Part shown: positions 6,099-14,776 of the stretch, piece after piece | Layout: every line of letters starts with the position of its first letter | How positions within the stretch are numbered: position 1 is the first letter of the stretch | The notes under the pieces: model-generated | What the model saw: only the letters and a program-made list of their open reading frames with translations | The model's database searches: none | What the model was told of the DNA's origin: nothing | Assembly: GCA_964347915.1 (NCBI GenBank) | Contig: CAYGAM010000005.1 | Span: 1-45,577 of the forward strand | Source: CAYGAM01 sp964347915 | GTDB taxonomy: Archaea > Thermoproteota > Nitrososphaeria > Nitrososphaerales > Nitrosopumilaceae | DNA length: 45,577 nucleotides | Reading direction: 5' to 3' | Made by a program: the position numbers and the translations under genes

Positions 6099-9000
6099 AT
6101 GAATAACGAAATTGGACGAAAATTAACTAGTCTAACACTAATCGCAATAATGGTTGCAGGGGGACTGACCTTTGCAATACCGGCAATTCCGGTCGCGGCA
6201 CAGTCAAGTACGCTTATTGTGTCTGCATCCGGCGTTGGCTCTTTCGGAGGCCCGCAGATTATTGAAATCCAAGTGGACGACGATTCGGTTTCAGACAGAA
6301 GTGTTGAACGTACGTTGGATGTACAAATTGACGATAACTCTGTGCTGATGACGCAGGCGGATACTGGCAAGTGGTATGCATACATTGCTGATGAAAGCGC
6401 TGTAACTGCCGCAAATGAAGCAGGTCCGCTGGACTTTGGCTTTGAACTTGATCAAAGCACTCTAGTAAACACAGAGGCGTTCGATAGAGCTCCTGATACC
6501 GTTCTTTATGACAGTCCTAGCTTCCTTGAGAGCATTCCGACTATCAGAAATCATACTGATGTGCCGTTGCACGGTCAAGTCTTTGCCGAAGCTGACAGAG
6601 GCAATTGGCCATTCATACAACTGTACGAGTTTGATGATGGCGACAGCATAGATATCACGTATGAAGATGAAGTTGTCACGTTGGAATATGTAGAAGAATT
6701 TGACGGCGAGACGCAACTGAATCTGGATAGAACAGAGGTTCCGCTTGGCGGAATTATACACATAGAATTGACCGATCCTCAATTAAACTTGGATCCGCGA
6801 ACTTCAGAGACATGGTATCTGCTGGCCGATGGTAGCACGGCGTATTATGGCAGTATTGATAATGAGATAAGCAATACCTACTTTGACGGCGACAATGCAC
6901 AACTCACCGTAGAAAATCTTGACGCTGTAGCGTTCAGCAGTCCATCTACAGATGATGGCCTGCCGGACAATGCAATAAAGTTCACAGAATCAGGACGAAA
7001 CACTGGTATCTTTGAGAGCTGGGACGGTGACATAACCAACCTTGAGCTCAAGGGCAATGCCAGCGTGAATGCCAAATTTGATATCGATTATGCTGGCGAG
7101 ACTGAGGTCGAAATAAGCGTCTTGGACGATGATTCGACAATAGAATTGTCTGACATTGGTGAATGGAACACTGGCGAAATAATAGACATTACTGTCTCTG
7201 ATCCAAACCGTGATCTAAACACCAGAACAGATGATGACTTTACTATAGGAAGCGGCCCGGTGCCGACAATAATAATGGGAGATCCAGAAACACTTGATAC
7301 GCTTACCACCTTGGATGTAGATAGCGAAACTCTGGTGGGAACGCTTGACGGTTCTGGCACAGTCACGGTGACTGCAGCACTGTCTGCAGATCGACATACC
7401 CAGCTCACAGGAGCAGGATCAATGCACCACTTTATCAACTACCATTTGCCAGAAGGTGTAGAGCTGACTGTGGGTTCAGGCGTGTTTAACGTACCTGATG
7501 CCCTGACCGGCTCTGGACTGATATCTGTTAACCTTGATGCAGCTTCCCGCACATCAACTTTGACATTTACGGATGTAGGTGATGATAAGAGTGTAGTATT
7601 CGATCTCTTTACATTTGGAGAACGCAATGACAATGGAATTATTACCTTTGAAAACAATGCCGTATACAGGCAGCTCCTAACGGAGTCTGACACTAGCGGC
7701 ACGTTTGAGGGAAAGCTGGAGTACACCATGATAAACCAACTAACGCAAGATGATTCTAGCACATATGCAGAGATAGCTTCCATTAGCGACGAACTGAAAA
7801 TGGTCGCTGCCGATTCTGCAACTGCAAGAATTGTCTATGACGAAAGTTCTGTAGATCAAGATATCAATACATATGACGGCGAACTTTCGCTTGATGCTAC
7901 AAGCTACAGCATAAACAGCGACGTTACCGTAACACTCACTGACGCAGACTTGGATGAGGACAGATACACTAATGTTGACGGCACCAACTACATTGGCGTG
8001 GGCAATGCATCTCTGCTAGAAGTGGAGATTGGCGGCAAGCCGTGGCCGGTCACTGATAGTGAAGCCTGCACAGCACCAGATGAAGACTTTAGATTGGACC
8101 AAGATGATAACGGTACCTATACTGCATCATTTGAAGTTCCAAGAAGTTACTGTTCTGGTGACCCTGGTAGTACTGTGGTAAGTCCTACTACTGGCGAATC
8201 TCTCAAGATAACATACACTGACTTTAGGACTGCCGACGGCAGTGAAACCACGATAACAGCAACTGCTACAATTCAGGCTCAAACGGGCTCCGTTTCACTG
8301 GACAGGACTTCCTATCCGTTGCCATTTGACATAAGAGACGATCGTCGTCTTGTGTCGGCACATCCAGTCATAGCATATGTTCAAGTAACAGATCCTGACC
8401 TAAACTTGTCTCCTAGCGCTGTAGATTCTATAAGCGGTGATAGTGGTGCTGGCCCAGTACAAATACTGGCTGGCAATACACTGCTGTTTACAGCAGGTGG
8501 CGATGGATCTGGTGACGATCTGGGAGCACTAACCGAAACAGATCCTGATACGGGCATCTTTGAGATAGAAGTGCCGATAGACGCTAGCTATGTCAACGAT
8601 GGCAGAATCCGATCTGGAACTACACTCAATGTTCAGTACACTGACGCAAGCGATGCATCTGGAAGGCAAAAAGTCTCATCAGACTCTGCCGTATTCCGTC
8701 TAGGAAATGCCGTACTTCAAACCGACAAGCGAGAATATGCTATTGGAGAAACAGCCTTTGTGACTCTGATAGACAATGATCGCAACCTTGATTCTGATAC
8801 CAGAGAATTAATTCCTCTTACAGAAATTGAGTGGCTCGGCGATGAAGACGGCACCTTGATATTGTCCAGCTTTGAGGCAGACCCGGCCGAGAATCTTAAA
8901 GAGACAGAGCCGAACAGCGGAATATTCCAGGTTGAGATAACCATTCCGAGAGAACTTGATGATGACAATGCAGTCAACCGCGGCGAACGAATAGTACTGG

Positions 9001-10193
9001 CGTATGTTGACGAAAGTCCAGCTGGATCCGCCTTTGTATTTGACGACAGCCGAGATGTTGAAACAACAATATCAATTTCCCAAGCAGACACGTCAATCTC
9101 TCTTGACAAGAGCATATACTCTTGGAGAGATAAGATGATCATTACTGTCTTTGCGCCAGACTTTAACTTTGATTCTGAATCAATAGAGTCTATTGGCGAC
9201 GATACAGACAACAACGGCGTAGTGGGCATCAGTACGAGAGACGGAGAGTTGGAAAACTACCGGCTTGATGAGACTGGACCCAATACGGGCATCTTTACCG
9301 GCGAGGTAACACTAAAGGGATTTGCAAGACATCCTGTTGATGGTGGAGGCGAAACCCTGTCAGATGTCACGAATTCTGGTACTGGACCTGATGATGGTAC
9401 GCTGCCAGTAGGAGACAGCATTGGCATTAGCGTCTACTTTGAATACGAAGGAGGCGATGTAGTCACTTCTGCATCCACGCGATGGAATGTTGCTGAAGTC
9501 ATTTGGGTTGAAGACGCCTACCGTCAAGACGGCATTGGCATAGTCCAAGTCATTGACGCTGACAGAAACCTCTATCCGGAGATTGTCGACAGCATGGAGC
9601 TGCTTGTCATCTCTGACACATTCAGAGGAGGAATATATGTTCCAGCAACCGAGACTGCCAGAGACAGCGGAATATTCCAAGCTGAAGTTAACTTCAGCCC
9701 AGGCCGTTCGTCATCAGGCAGCATACAAGTTGCAATAGGCGATACAGTTACAGCCATATACACCGACACAACACTGCCCCCGCCAGATGATGGAGCCGAC
9801 CTGGATATTACAGGAGCAACCTCAATTGGCGCAACAATATCTCCGCTAGAAAGAGTACAAGTATCCAACCCCGCAGTTGTCGATTCGCTCGGCAATCCAC
9901 TCGATTCGGTCTCTGTCGATCAACAGATATCAATATCTGCCGACTTGGGACTAAACGATAGATTGAACAGAAACCAGGACTATGCATTCCTGCTGCAAAT
10001 TCAGGATGAGAACGGAGTAACTGTACAGCTTTCGTGGGTTGCGGCAACGCTCACCAGTTCGGGAGCAAGCGCTTCACAATCGTGGACGCCTGAAGCATCC
10101 GGCGACTATACTGCCAGCATCTTTGTTTGGGAAAGCATTGCTAACCCAACTGCTCTCTCACCACAACAGACTATAGACATTAGTGTGCAATAA
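6099..10193 (+). CDS. S-layer-type secreted protein, 1364 aa
   Basis: Very large, strongly acidic secreted protein. Residues 1-34 form a Sec signal peptide (basic NNEIGRK, hydrophobic IAIMVAGGLTFAI, cleavage near VAAQS). The mature part is a string of beta-rich, Ig-like units of roughly 125-150 residues. A D-x-D-x-N-L-D-like motif marks them near residues 225, 366, 613, 763, 890, 1018 and 1151 (LTDPQLNLDPRT, VTDPDLNLSPS, LIDNDRNLDSDT), each followed some 45-70 residues on by an E-T-x-x-(T/S)-G-I-F motif (ETDPDTGIF, ETEPNSGIF, ETGPNTGIF). The Asp/Asn clusters suggest calcium sites. No C-terminal membrane anchor is visible. Size, acidity and repeats match the thaumarchaeal S-layer protein; that it is the main S-layer subunit is inferred. 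Monocistronic, strong TATA, T-rich terminator. Confidence 0.88.
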   Translation: MNNEIGRKLTSLTLIAIMVAGGLTFAIPAIPVAAQSSTLIVSASGVGSFGGPQIIEIQVDDDSVSDRSVERTLDVQIDDNSVLMTQADTGKWYAYIADESAVTAANEAGPLDFGFELDQSTLVNTEAFDRAPDTVLYDSPSFLESIPTIRNHTDVPLHGQVFAEADRGNWPFIQLYEFDDGDSIDITYEDEVVTLEYVEEFDGETQLNLDRTEVPLGGIIHIELTDPQLNLDPRTSETWYLLADGSTAYYGSIDNEISNTYFDGDNAQLTVENLDAVAFSSPSTDDGLPDNAIKFTESGRNTGIFESWDGDITNLELKGNASVNAKFDIDYAGETEVEISVLDDDSTIELSDIGEWNTGEIIDITVSDPNRDLNTRTDDDFTIGSGPVPTIIMGDPETLDTLTTLDVDSETLVGTLDGSGTVTVTAALSADRHTQLTGAGSMHHFINYHLPEGVELTVGSGVFNVPDALTGSGLISVNLDAASRTSTLTFTDVGDDKSVVFDLFTFGERNDNGIITFENNAVYRQLLTESDTSGTFEGKLEYTMINQLTQDDSSTYAEIASISDELKMVAADSATARIVYDESSVDQDINTYDGELSLDATSYSINSDVTVTLTDADLDEDRYTNVDGTNYIGVGNASLLEVEIGGKPWPVTDSEACTAPDEDFRLDQDDNGTYTASFEVPRSYCSGDPGSTVVSPTTGESLKITYTDFRTADGSETTITATATIQAQTGSVSLDRTSYPLPFDIRDDRRLVSAHPVIAYVQVTDPDLNLSPSAVDSISGDSGAGPVQILAGNTLLFTAGGDGSGDDLGALTETDPDTGIFEIEVPIDASYVNDGRIRSGTTLNVQYTDASDASGRQKVSSDSAVFRLGNAVLQTDKREYAIGETAFVTLIDNDRNLDSDTRELIPLTEIEWLGDEDGTLILSSFEADPAENLKETEPNSGIFQVEITIPRELDDDNAVNRGERIVLAYVDESPAGSAFVFDDSRDVETTISISQADTSISLDKSIYSWRDKMIITVFAPDFNFDSESIESIGDDTDNNGVVGISTRDGELENYRLDETGPNTGIFTGEVTLKGFARHPVDGGGETLSDVTNSGTGPDDGTLPVGDSIGISVYFEYEGGDVVTSASTRWNVAEVIWVEDAYRQDGIGIVQVIDADRNLYPEIVDSMELLVISDTFRGGIYVPATETARDSGIFQAEVNFSPGRSSSGSIQVAIGDTVTAIYTDTTLPPPDDGADLDITGATSIGATISPLERVQVSNPAVVDSLGNPLDSVSVDQQISISADLGLNDRLNRNQDYAFLLQIQDENGVTVQLSWVAATLTSSGASASQSWTPEASGDYTASIFVWESIANPTALSPQQTIDISVQ

Positions 10194-10199
10194 GACTAG

Positions 10200-10230
10200 G
10201 AAAATTTCCTTTTCTTTTTTTTGTTTTAAT
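10200..10230 (+). terminator. T-rich terminator of the S-layer gene
   Basis: A run of T-tracts (CCTTTTCTTTTTTTTGTTTT) starts about 14 nt after the stop codon, with no hairpin. This is the typical archaeal oligo-T termination signal. Confidence 0.65.
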
Positions 10231-10586
10231 TTCAAGGCAGGGCTGTGACTGTCGGTCCTGAAACATTACCAAGTCTGCATTTACGTGCGGCGCGCACTGA
10301 TATGATGACCGAAATTTTTGCATCATGCCCTGCAAACTGAAATGCGATGCATCTGATGCAACGGCTTTGTTTCAGACTACTGTGCGGCAGGCAAGATTGG
10401 CCATGTTCAAAAACACGCATTGGAATAATCACAGCCGTCCTGGATTATGCAGCGCTGAGCCTGTCCGAGTTGCGGCTTGGCGAGTTATTTGAAAATTGAT
10501 GCCGGACAAGGGCGCCGCGTCATGACGCACCCGCAGCCTTGGAGCGCTGTGATTGTATCCGGCATTGCTTTGCTGGAAAATTTCGA
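10231..10586. other. Gene-free intergenic region
   Basis: About 355 nt between the S-layer terminator and the 3' end of corA. Short frames on both strands are without domain signal. Confidence 0.4.
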
Positions 10587-11594
10587 TCAGGCGCTAAGCC
10601 AGCCCAGCTTTCTAAAGTAGCCAAACATTATGCCTGCAGGTATTGTGGTTGCCAGTATGAGTATGATGAACGTATTGTAGTTGCCATCCTGATCAAGGCC
10701 TCCGGGCAGGCTGACATTCATGCCGTAAAAGGTGCCTATTACAGTAGCCGGTATGGTGAGCGTAAATATTATGGTAAGAACTGCCAGCACCTTGTTTGTC
10801 TTTTCTGTACTCAGCATATAGTCCGTATCCTTGTATATTTCCATAGTCTCCCTGGACTCTTCAAGCGATTCTATGACTTTGTCTATGTGATCTATTACGT
10901 CGTCAAAATGCAGCGTAAGATTTTCGGTCGGCTGCAGCCACGCAAGATGCTTTGACGCCTCCATTGTAATCTTCTTTAGCGGAGTTGCAATCCTTCTTAG
11001 CATGGTGATCTCACGCCTTAGCATTGAGATCTTTTTTGCGACAGACTGCTTTTCATCAAACGCGCCGTCTTCAATATCTTCAATGTTTGCCATTATTCGG
11101 CGCAGCGTGTGAAGAAGATCGTCCACCAGGACATCAACTATTTTGTGCAAAAGAAAGCCCGTTGAGCGCTGCAAGATCTGCTCCTTTCTCTCAGAATGCT
11201 CGCTGCCGCTGCAGATCTCTGCAAGCTCAACCAGGGGATCAAGATCGCCCTGATGAACGGTAATGAGAAATTTTTCTCCTACAAATATTGAGAGCTGGCT
11301 GTGCCTCGGCATGTTGTTCTTTGAGCCCAATGGAGGAAAGTGCAGTATGAGGAAGATGTGGCGGTCATAGCTGTCCAGCTTTGGCATCTCAAACTTTGCC
11401 AGGCAGTCTTCTATGTTGAGCGAGTTTAGGTCATACTCCTGCGCGAGCTTCTCAACATGCTGCCTGTCCGGATTCTGCAAATCTATCCATGTAAATTTGT
11501 CGCCCTTGGCTACCCGCGCCACAGGGCCTGCCTGCTCGTCTTTTGCCGGCTTTCGCCCTGATAGAAGCTTCTTTGGGATGAATCCTTTGTTCAT
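10587..11594 (-). CDS. corA: CorA-family divalent cation (Mg2+/Co2+) transporter
   Basis: 335-aa CorA/MIT-family channel. The N-terminal cytoplasmic alpha/beta domain begins with WIDLQNPD and runs into the long helix (DSNR-type region LRREITMLRRIATPLKKITMEASKH). Two C-terminal membrane helices (LAVLTIIFTLTIPATVIGTF and FIILILATTIPAGIMFGYF) flank the signature YGMN loop, ending in a basic FRKLGW tail. It would form a pentamer importing Mg2+. The start at 11594 is chosen over 11618 because a TTTATATTT element (11618-11626) sits 24-32 nt upstream of it. Confidence 0.95.
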   Translation of the reverse strand: MNKGFIPKKLLSGRKPAKDEQAGPVARVAKGDKFTWIDLQNPDRQHVEKLAQEYDLNSLNIEDCLAKFEMPKLDSYDRHIFLILHFPPLGSKNNMPRHSQLSIFVGEKFLITVHQGDLDPLVELAEICSGSEHSERKEQILQRSTGFLLHKIVDVLVDDLLHTLRRIMANIEDIEDGAFDEKQSVAKKISMLRREITMLRRIATPLKKITMEASKHLAWLQPTENLTLHFDDVIDHIDKVIESLEESRETMEIYKDTDYMLSTEKTNKVLAVLTIIFTLTIPATVIGTFYGMNVSLPGGLDQDGNYNTFIILILATTIPAGIMFGYFRKLGWLSA

Positions 11595-11633
11595 TTCAAA
11601 GCTGTCTCTGCAATTCAAATATAAAACTGATGC

Positions 11634-11718
11634 CTACTTCCACGGCAATGCGTAGTTTGTGCCTACATAGACCAGCGCCGCAGCTATTGCCATTGTAATC
11701 CACCAATAGCGCCTCATG
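11634..11718 (-). pseudogene. Possible small membrane peptide interrupted by one-base insertion
   Basis: An ATG at 11718 has a TTTATTATT element centred 26 nt upstream and begins MRRYWW. In the neighbouring frame the sequence continues ITMAIAAALVYVGTNYALPW and stops at 11634, a clean single membrane helix. Removing one G from the GGG at 11702-11700 would join them into a 27-aa peptide with a basic start and one transmembrane segment. Could be a real microprotein with an indel or assembly error, or coincidence. It lies just upstream of corA on the same strand. Confidence 0.3.
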
Positions 11719-11945
11719 CCTAATTTTTCAATTATGTCAATAATAAACCTACAGCGGCGCGGCATCTTTCAGCGAAACGCGCCCAGAAAGACTATGCTGC
11801 ATTGCGCGAAATTTGAGGAGTGCTCGAGTCGCGTCTTCTTGTCCTTGATCTGCATATTTTGCTTATCTGGGTGTAGCCGCGCTTGCATACCCCCTAAAAT
11901 GCCGCGGGCGGCTACGCGTACAGTTGACAAATTTGTAATCTTTAT

Positions 11946-12413
11946 ATGTGTAAAATAGCATACTATAAGGTAATAAACGGTAAACGACAAATAAATCGCA
12001 AGATAGCCGCACAACTTGAAATCACAAGCCCAAGCGCAAAAAGAGCATATCAAGGCGCCATATACGTAATCAATGCCAAAGAGTATGTGGAAACATGGGT
12101 GCACTGTGCGCATTCACTGCGAGAAGCGATTGACCTTTCGGCAAAGACAAGTGCGGAAGCAAAGCCAAAATGGCACCCGGCAAGACGGAGATTCAAAGGA
12201 CTGCAAAATCTCGCAAAGAAAATGGGGGTAAATGATGGTGACTGCTGCCGAAGTCTGGTTAAACAATACAAGGTGTTGTCTGAAATTGCTCATCATAGGC
12301 CTTGGACAGACAACATTGTTGACAAAAGGTACGCCAATAGCCTGCTAACTCGCGTAGAGAATAATTTAAAAGTTATATTTAACATTAAGGAAGACAATAC
12401 AGAAGAAGAGTGA
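11946..12413 (+). CDS. Unrecognised helical protein, first gene of a two-gene module
   Basis: 155-aa mainly helical, basic protein; I do not recognise the family. The C-terminal half (LVKQYKVLSEIAHHRPWTDN, then a helix ending NNLKVIFNI) resembles the last helices of HEPN-like defence proteins, but the canonical R-x4-6-H motif is not clear. The start is uncertain: a TTTATATG element overlaps the first ATG (11946), so the real start may be some 25 nt downstream at a non-ATG codon. Its stop is 12 nt before the ATG of the 471-residue gene that follows, implying one transcript. Codon use is more AT-rich than in the neighbouring housekeeping genes. Confidence 0.55.
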   Translation: MCKIAYYKVINGKRQINRKIAAQLEITSPSAKRAYQGAIYVINAKEYVETWVHCAHSLREAIDLSAKTSAEAKPKWHPARRRFKGLQNLAKKMGVNDGDCCRSLVKQYKVLSEIAHHRPWTDNIVDKRYANSLLTRVENNLKVIFNIKEDNTEEE

Positions 12414-12425
12414 TTAATCTTGACA

Positions 12426-13838
12426 ATGTCTGAATCCGTACTAAAATTGAAAGAAATGACTGTAGACGATGTATTTGACTGTCTGCGCGGCATAAATTAT
12501 TACACCGAAGAATATGAAGACATCGCGGAACAATTTGAAGACTATGTGGTGGATAATTCTCTAGAATGCTCCAAAAAATTTCCCATAATACACAGATATG
12601 AATACGATATACAGCAAATATTTTTGCTCAGAATTGAATATGCAGCATTCACAGGCAAAAAAATTGACTTGGAGCCGTTTATCAAATATGCTGAGAGCAG
12701 AAAATTCGATTCAAAATCTCTTGCTTTTGACGATCTTACGTCGTCAGTGTTTAAAATAATTGGAAGCGGATTGGATGGGAATGCAGTAGAGCCGAAACTA
12801 AAAGATCGCATATGCAAGCAGGTTTTTCGAGTAGCGCGTTGCAAAATCGGGGAGAGCAATGAAAACTATCCAAAGTCCAATGATGATTCACTGACCATAG
12901 CCATTGACGATGCGGGCGGAATATCGTTTGGCCTGCTCTTCAAGTACGCGAAATGGAATAAAGACCGCGTTATGACCGCAGACACTAGAAAGATTCTAGA
13001 AGACTATGCCAATCGCCGTATTCCGCACACAATAGCCCGGCATGCCGCCATAGGATCGCATATGCCGCTCTTGCGCCGGCTGGATTCTGAATTTGCAGAA
13101 GAATTGGTTAGAAAAATAACCGGCATCAAGCGCTACAAGATTGCGTTTTGGGATGCGCTTGTTTCGTACAGTAAGCCAGACAAGGGCATATTGGAATCCA
13201 TGCCTGGCTGGTACAGTGAGTTTCTAAACGGTGAAATTGCAAAAGATCTCAGCAACCGGCTCTTGTATCTTTCCAGCATGAGGCACGTTACTGCCGGGTA
13301 TTTGTGGAATGTAGGCGGCTATAAGGATATTTTTGATGAATTTGTCACTAGTGCCAGCGCAAAGATGATAAATATGTGCTGCTGGTTTGCGCCCGAAGTG
13401 TTTGAAAAAAATAATGCAGCGGAATTTAAGGACAAATTAAGAAAATTGTGGAAGAATGAACGATTTGTTGAGAATGCCGATCTGGAAAAATGGTTTTCTC
13501 CCAGCCCGCTTGAAAAAAAGGAGAGCATAGGCTTGCTCCTGAACTATCTAAAGTGCAAGGAAAAAGTTGCTCATGCAGCAGCAAAAGATTTGGATAAATA
13601 CATAGACGAATATCCGATTGAGGCCGCGCAATGCCTGTACTATATGATTAAAAAGTGCGAGGATTGCGGAAGCTCGGATACAATAGAAAGGCAGCTGGAA
13701 AAGCTGCTTGCCAAAAACGATCGCAGCATCACAAAAGAATTTTTGAGAATAAAAGATTTGATCAAATCGCTTGGATACAATGTCGAATATTCAAAAAAGG
13801 CGCCGCATAACGTACGCATCAGAAAGCGCAAATTCTGA
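12426..13838 (+). CDS. Unrecognised helical protein, second gene of the module
   Basis: 470-aa, Lys/Glu-rich, almost wholly helical protein without signal peptide or membrane segment. The stretch RRIPHTIARHAAIGSHMPLL followed by RRLDSEFAEELV recalls the helical C-terminal scaffolds of large bacterial STAND/restriction-type proteins, in which conserved H, G and P residues precede an LD-x-E-W-like motif; this is a weak resemblance from memory. No nuclease, NTPase or protease motif is visible. The ATG at 12426 is preferred to the TTG at 12420. Cotranscribed with the gene at 11946. An accessory, possibly defence-related, pair is my best guess. Confidence 0.6.
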   Translation: MSESVLKLKEMTVDDVFDCLRGINYYTEEYEDIAEQFEDYVVDNSLECSKKFPIIHRYEYDIQQIFLLRIEYAAFTGKKIDLEPFIKYAESRKFDSKSLAFDDLTSSVFKIIGSGLDGNAVEPKLKDRICKQVFRVARCKIGESNENYPKSNDDSLTIAIDDAGGISFGLLFKYAKWNKDRVMTADTRKILEDYANRRIPHTIARHAAIGSHMPLLRRLDSEFAEELVRKITGIKRYKIAFWDALVSYSKPDKGILESMPGWYSEFLNGEIAKDLSNRLLYLSSMRHVTAGYLWNVGGYKDIFDEFVTSASAKMINMCCWFAPEVFEKNNAAEFKDKLRKLWKNERFVENADLEKWFSPSPLEKKESIGLLLNYLKCKEKVAHAAAKDLDKYIDEYPIEAAQCLYYMIKKCEDCGSSDTIERQLEKLLAKNDRSITKEFLRIKDLIKSLGYNVEYSKKAPHNVRIRKRKF

Positions 13839-14290
13839 TTGTGGGATGTTCCGTGCAATGCGCGCCCGCCGCCCCGGTGGTTAAATTCATGGCAAGAATG
13901 AGAAAAAACTCAACGGATAGGAGCAGAACGAAAAGAGGCAGCAATGGCGCGGCCGGGAGACAATATTATCTTCAAAGAATCTGCAAAACCTTGTCCTTGG
14001 AAGTAATCTGCCATCTGGCAGGCGTTAATGCACAAAGCAAGGCATGGTGAACAATGCCTGGCAGATATTGCATTTTCTGAGTTCAAGAACATGTCTGGAT
14101 TTTCAGTGCGAGCAAAGATACCAAATACAATTCAGGAGACTGCAATATGCAGCACAACAGGATGCGAGGCATGGTTGGAACAGTCCGATGCAGAACGGCA
14201 AAGCCGCCGGCCAGATTCGCGGCGCGGGGACTCGTGCAAAACTAATTCTTCTCAAAGATTAATACTAGAATGAATGCGCTGTTCTTTCGT
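13839..14290. other. Gene-free intergenic region before tRNA-His
   Basis: About 450 nt. Open frames (13841-14050, 14028-14273 plus) show no fold or motif and have no TATA element at the right distance. Nothing else identified. Confidence 0.4.
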
Positions 14291-14363
14291 GGCCTCCGTC
14301 GTATAGTGGTTAGTATAGGGGACTGTGGATCCCCGGACGGGAGTTCGATTCCCCCCGGAGGCC
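14291..14363 (+). tRNA. tRNA-His (GTG)
   Basis: Acceptor stem GCCTCCG (14292-14298) pairs fully with CGGAGGC (14356-14362). The anticodon arm GGGGA-CTGTGGA-TCCCC gives anticodon GTG. The extra 5' G (G-1, 14291) opposite C73 (14363), the identity element of tRNA-His, is encoded in the genome. T-loop TTCGATT is normal; the T-stem has one A-C mismatch next to the G53-C61 pair. CCA is not encoded. No intron. Confidence 0.95.
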
Positions 14364-14439
14364 CTCCATTTACCCAAGGATGCATGCTACAATTCCAGAT
14401 CAGGTTCGACTTTTGAAGCGCAAGCCTGATGCGCGTGCA

Positions 14440-14724
14440 TCATGCCTGCAGATTCAGCATGGATGATACCGCATCCCTTATCTTTTTGCGATGCACCATT
14501 ACGCGCGCATGTATCTCCAAAGGTTCAAGGCTGCCTGATGAGCGCGTAGCCTTTAGGATAAAGCGAAGCGCACCTTCTTCGATTCTGCCGGCATAATATC
14601 CGCACAAAAGGTCAAGCTGCGAGCCCTGGGCATCCGGAAACATCAGCCTAAACTCACTGGGAATTTCCTTGATTCTTCCTGCAATGTATGCCTCAAGCGA
14701 TCTCTCTATGCTGGAATCGCGCAT
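14440..14724 (-). CDS. Small protein of unknown function, divergent from uppP
   Basis: 94-aa protein (MRDSSIERSLEAYIAGRIKE, a central LLCGYYAGRIEEGALRFILK, and a C-terminal VMVHRKKIRDAVSSML). No family recognised; the alternating beta/alpha pattern suggests a compact soluble domain. The start is chosen at 14724 because longer upstream readings run into uppP, and a GAATTATCC element is centred 27 nt upstream. The same element, read on the other strand, is 26 nt from the uppP start, so the two genes share a bidirectional promoter. Confidence 0.6.
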   Translation of the reverse strand: MRDSSIERSLEAYIAGRIKEIPSEFRLMFPDAQGSQLDLLCGYYAGRIEEGALRFILKATRSSGSLEPLEIHARVMVHRKKIRDAVSSMLNLQA

Positions 14725-14746
14725 CATACAAAGCAATAAGAATGAT

Positions 14747-14755
14747 GGATAATTC
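14747..14755. promoter_or_regulatory. Shared bidirectional TATA-like element
   Basis: GGATAATTC is near-palindromic and centred at 14751, 26 nt from the ATG of uppP (14777, plus) and 27 nt from the ATG at 14724 (minus). One TBP site could serve both directions; no second AT-rich element exists in the 52-nt gap. Confidence 0.5.
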
Positions 14756-14776
14756 AATTTTGCCATCTTGAGCTTG

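Noticed and set aside
13841..14273. Two small plus-strand frames before tRNA-His
   Set aside because: Overlapping frames with no motif, no TATA spacing and unusual composition.
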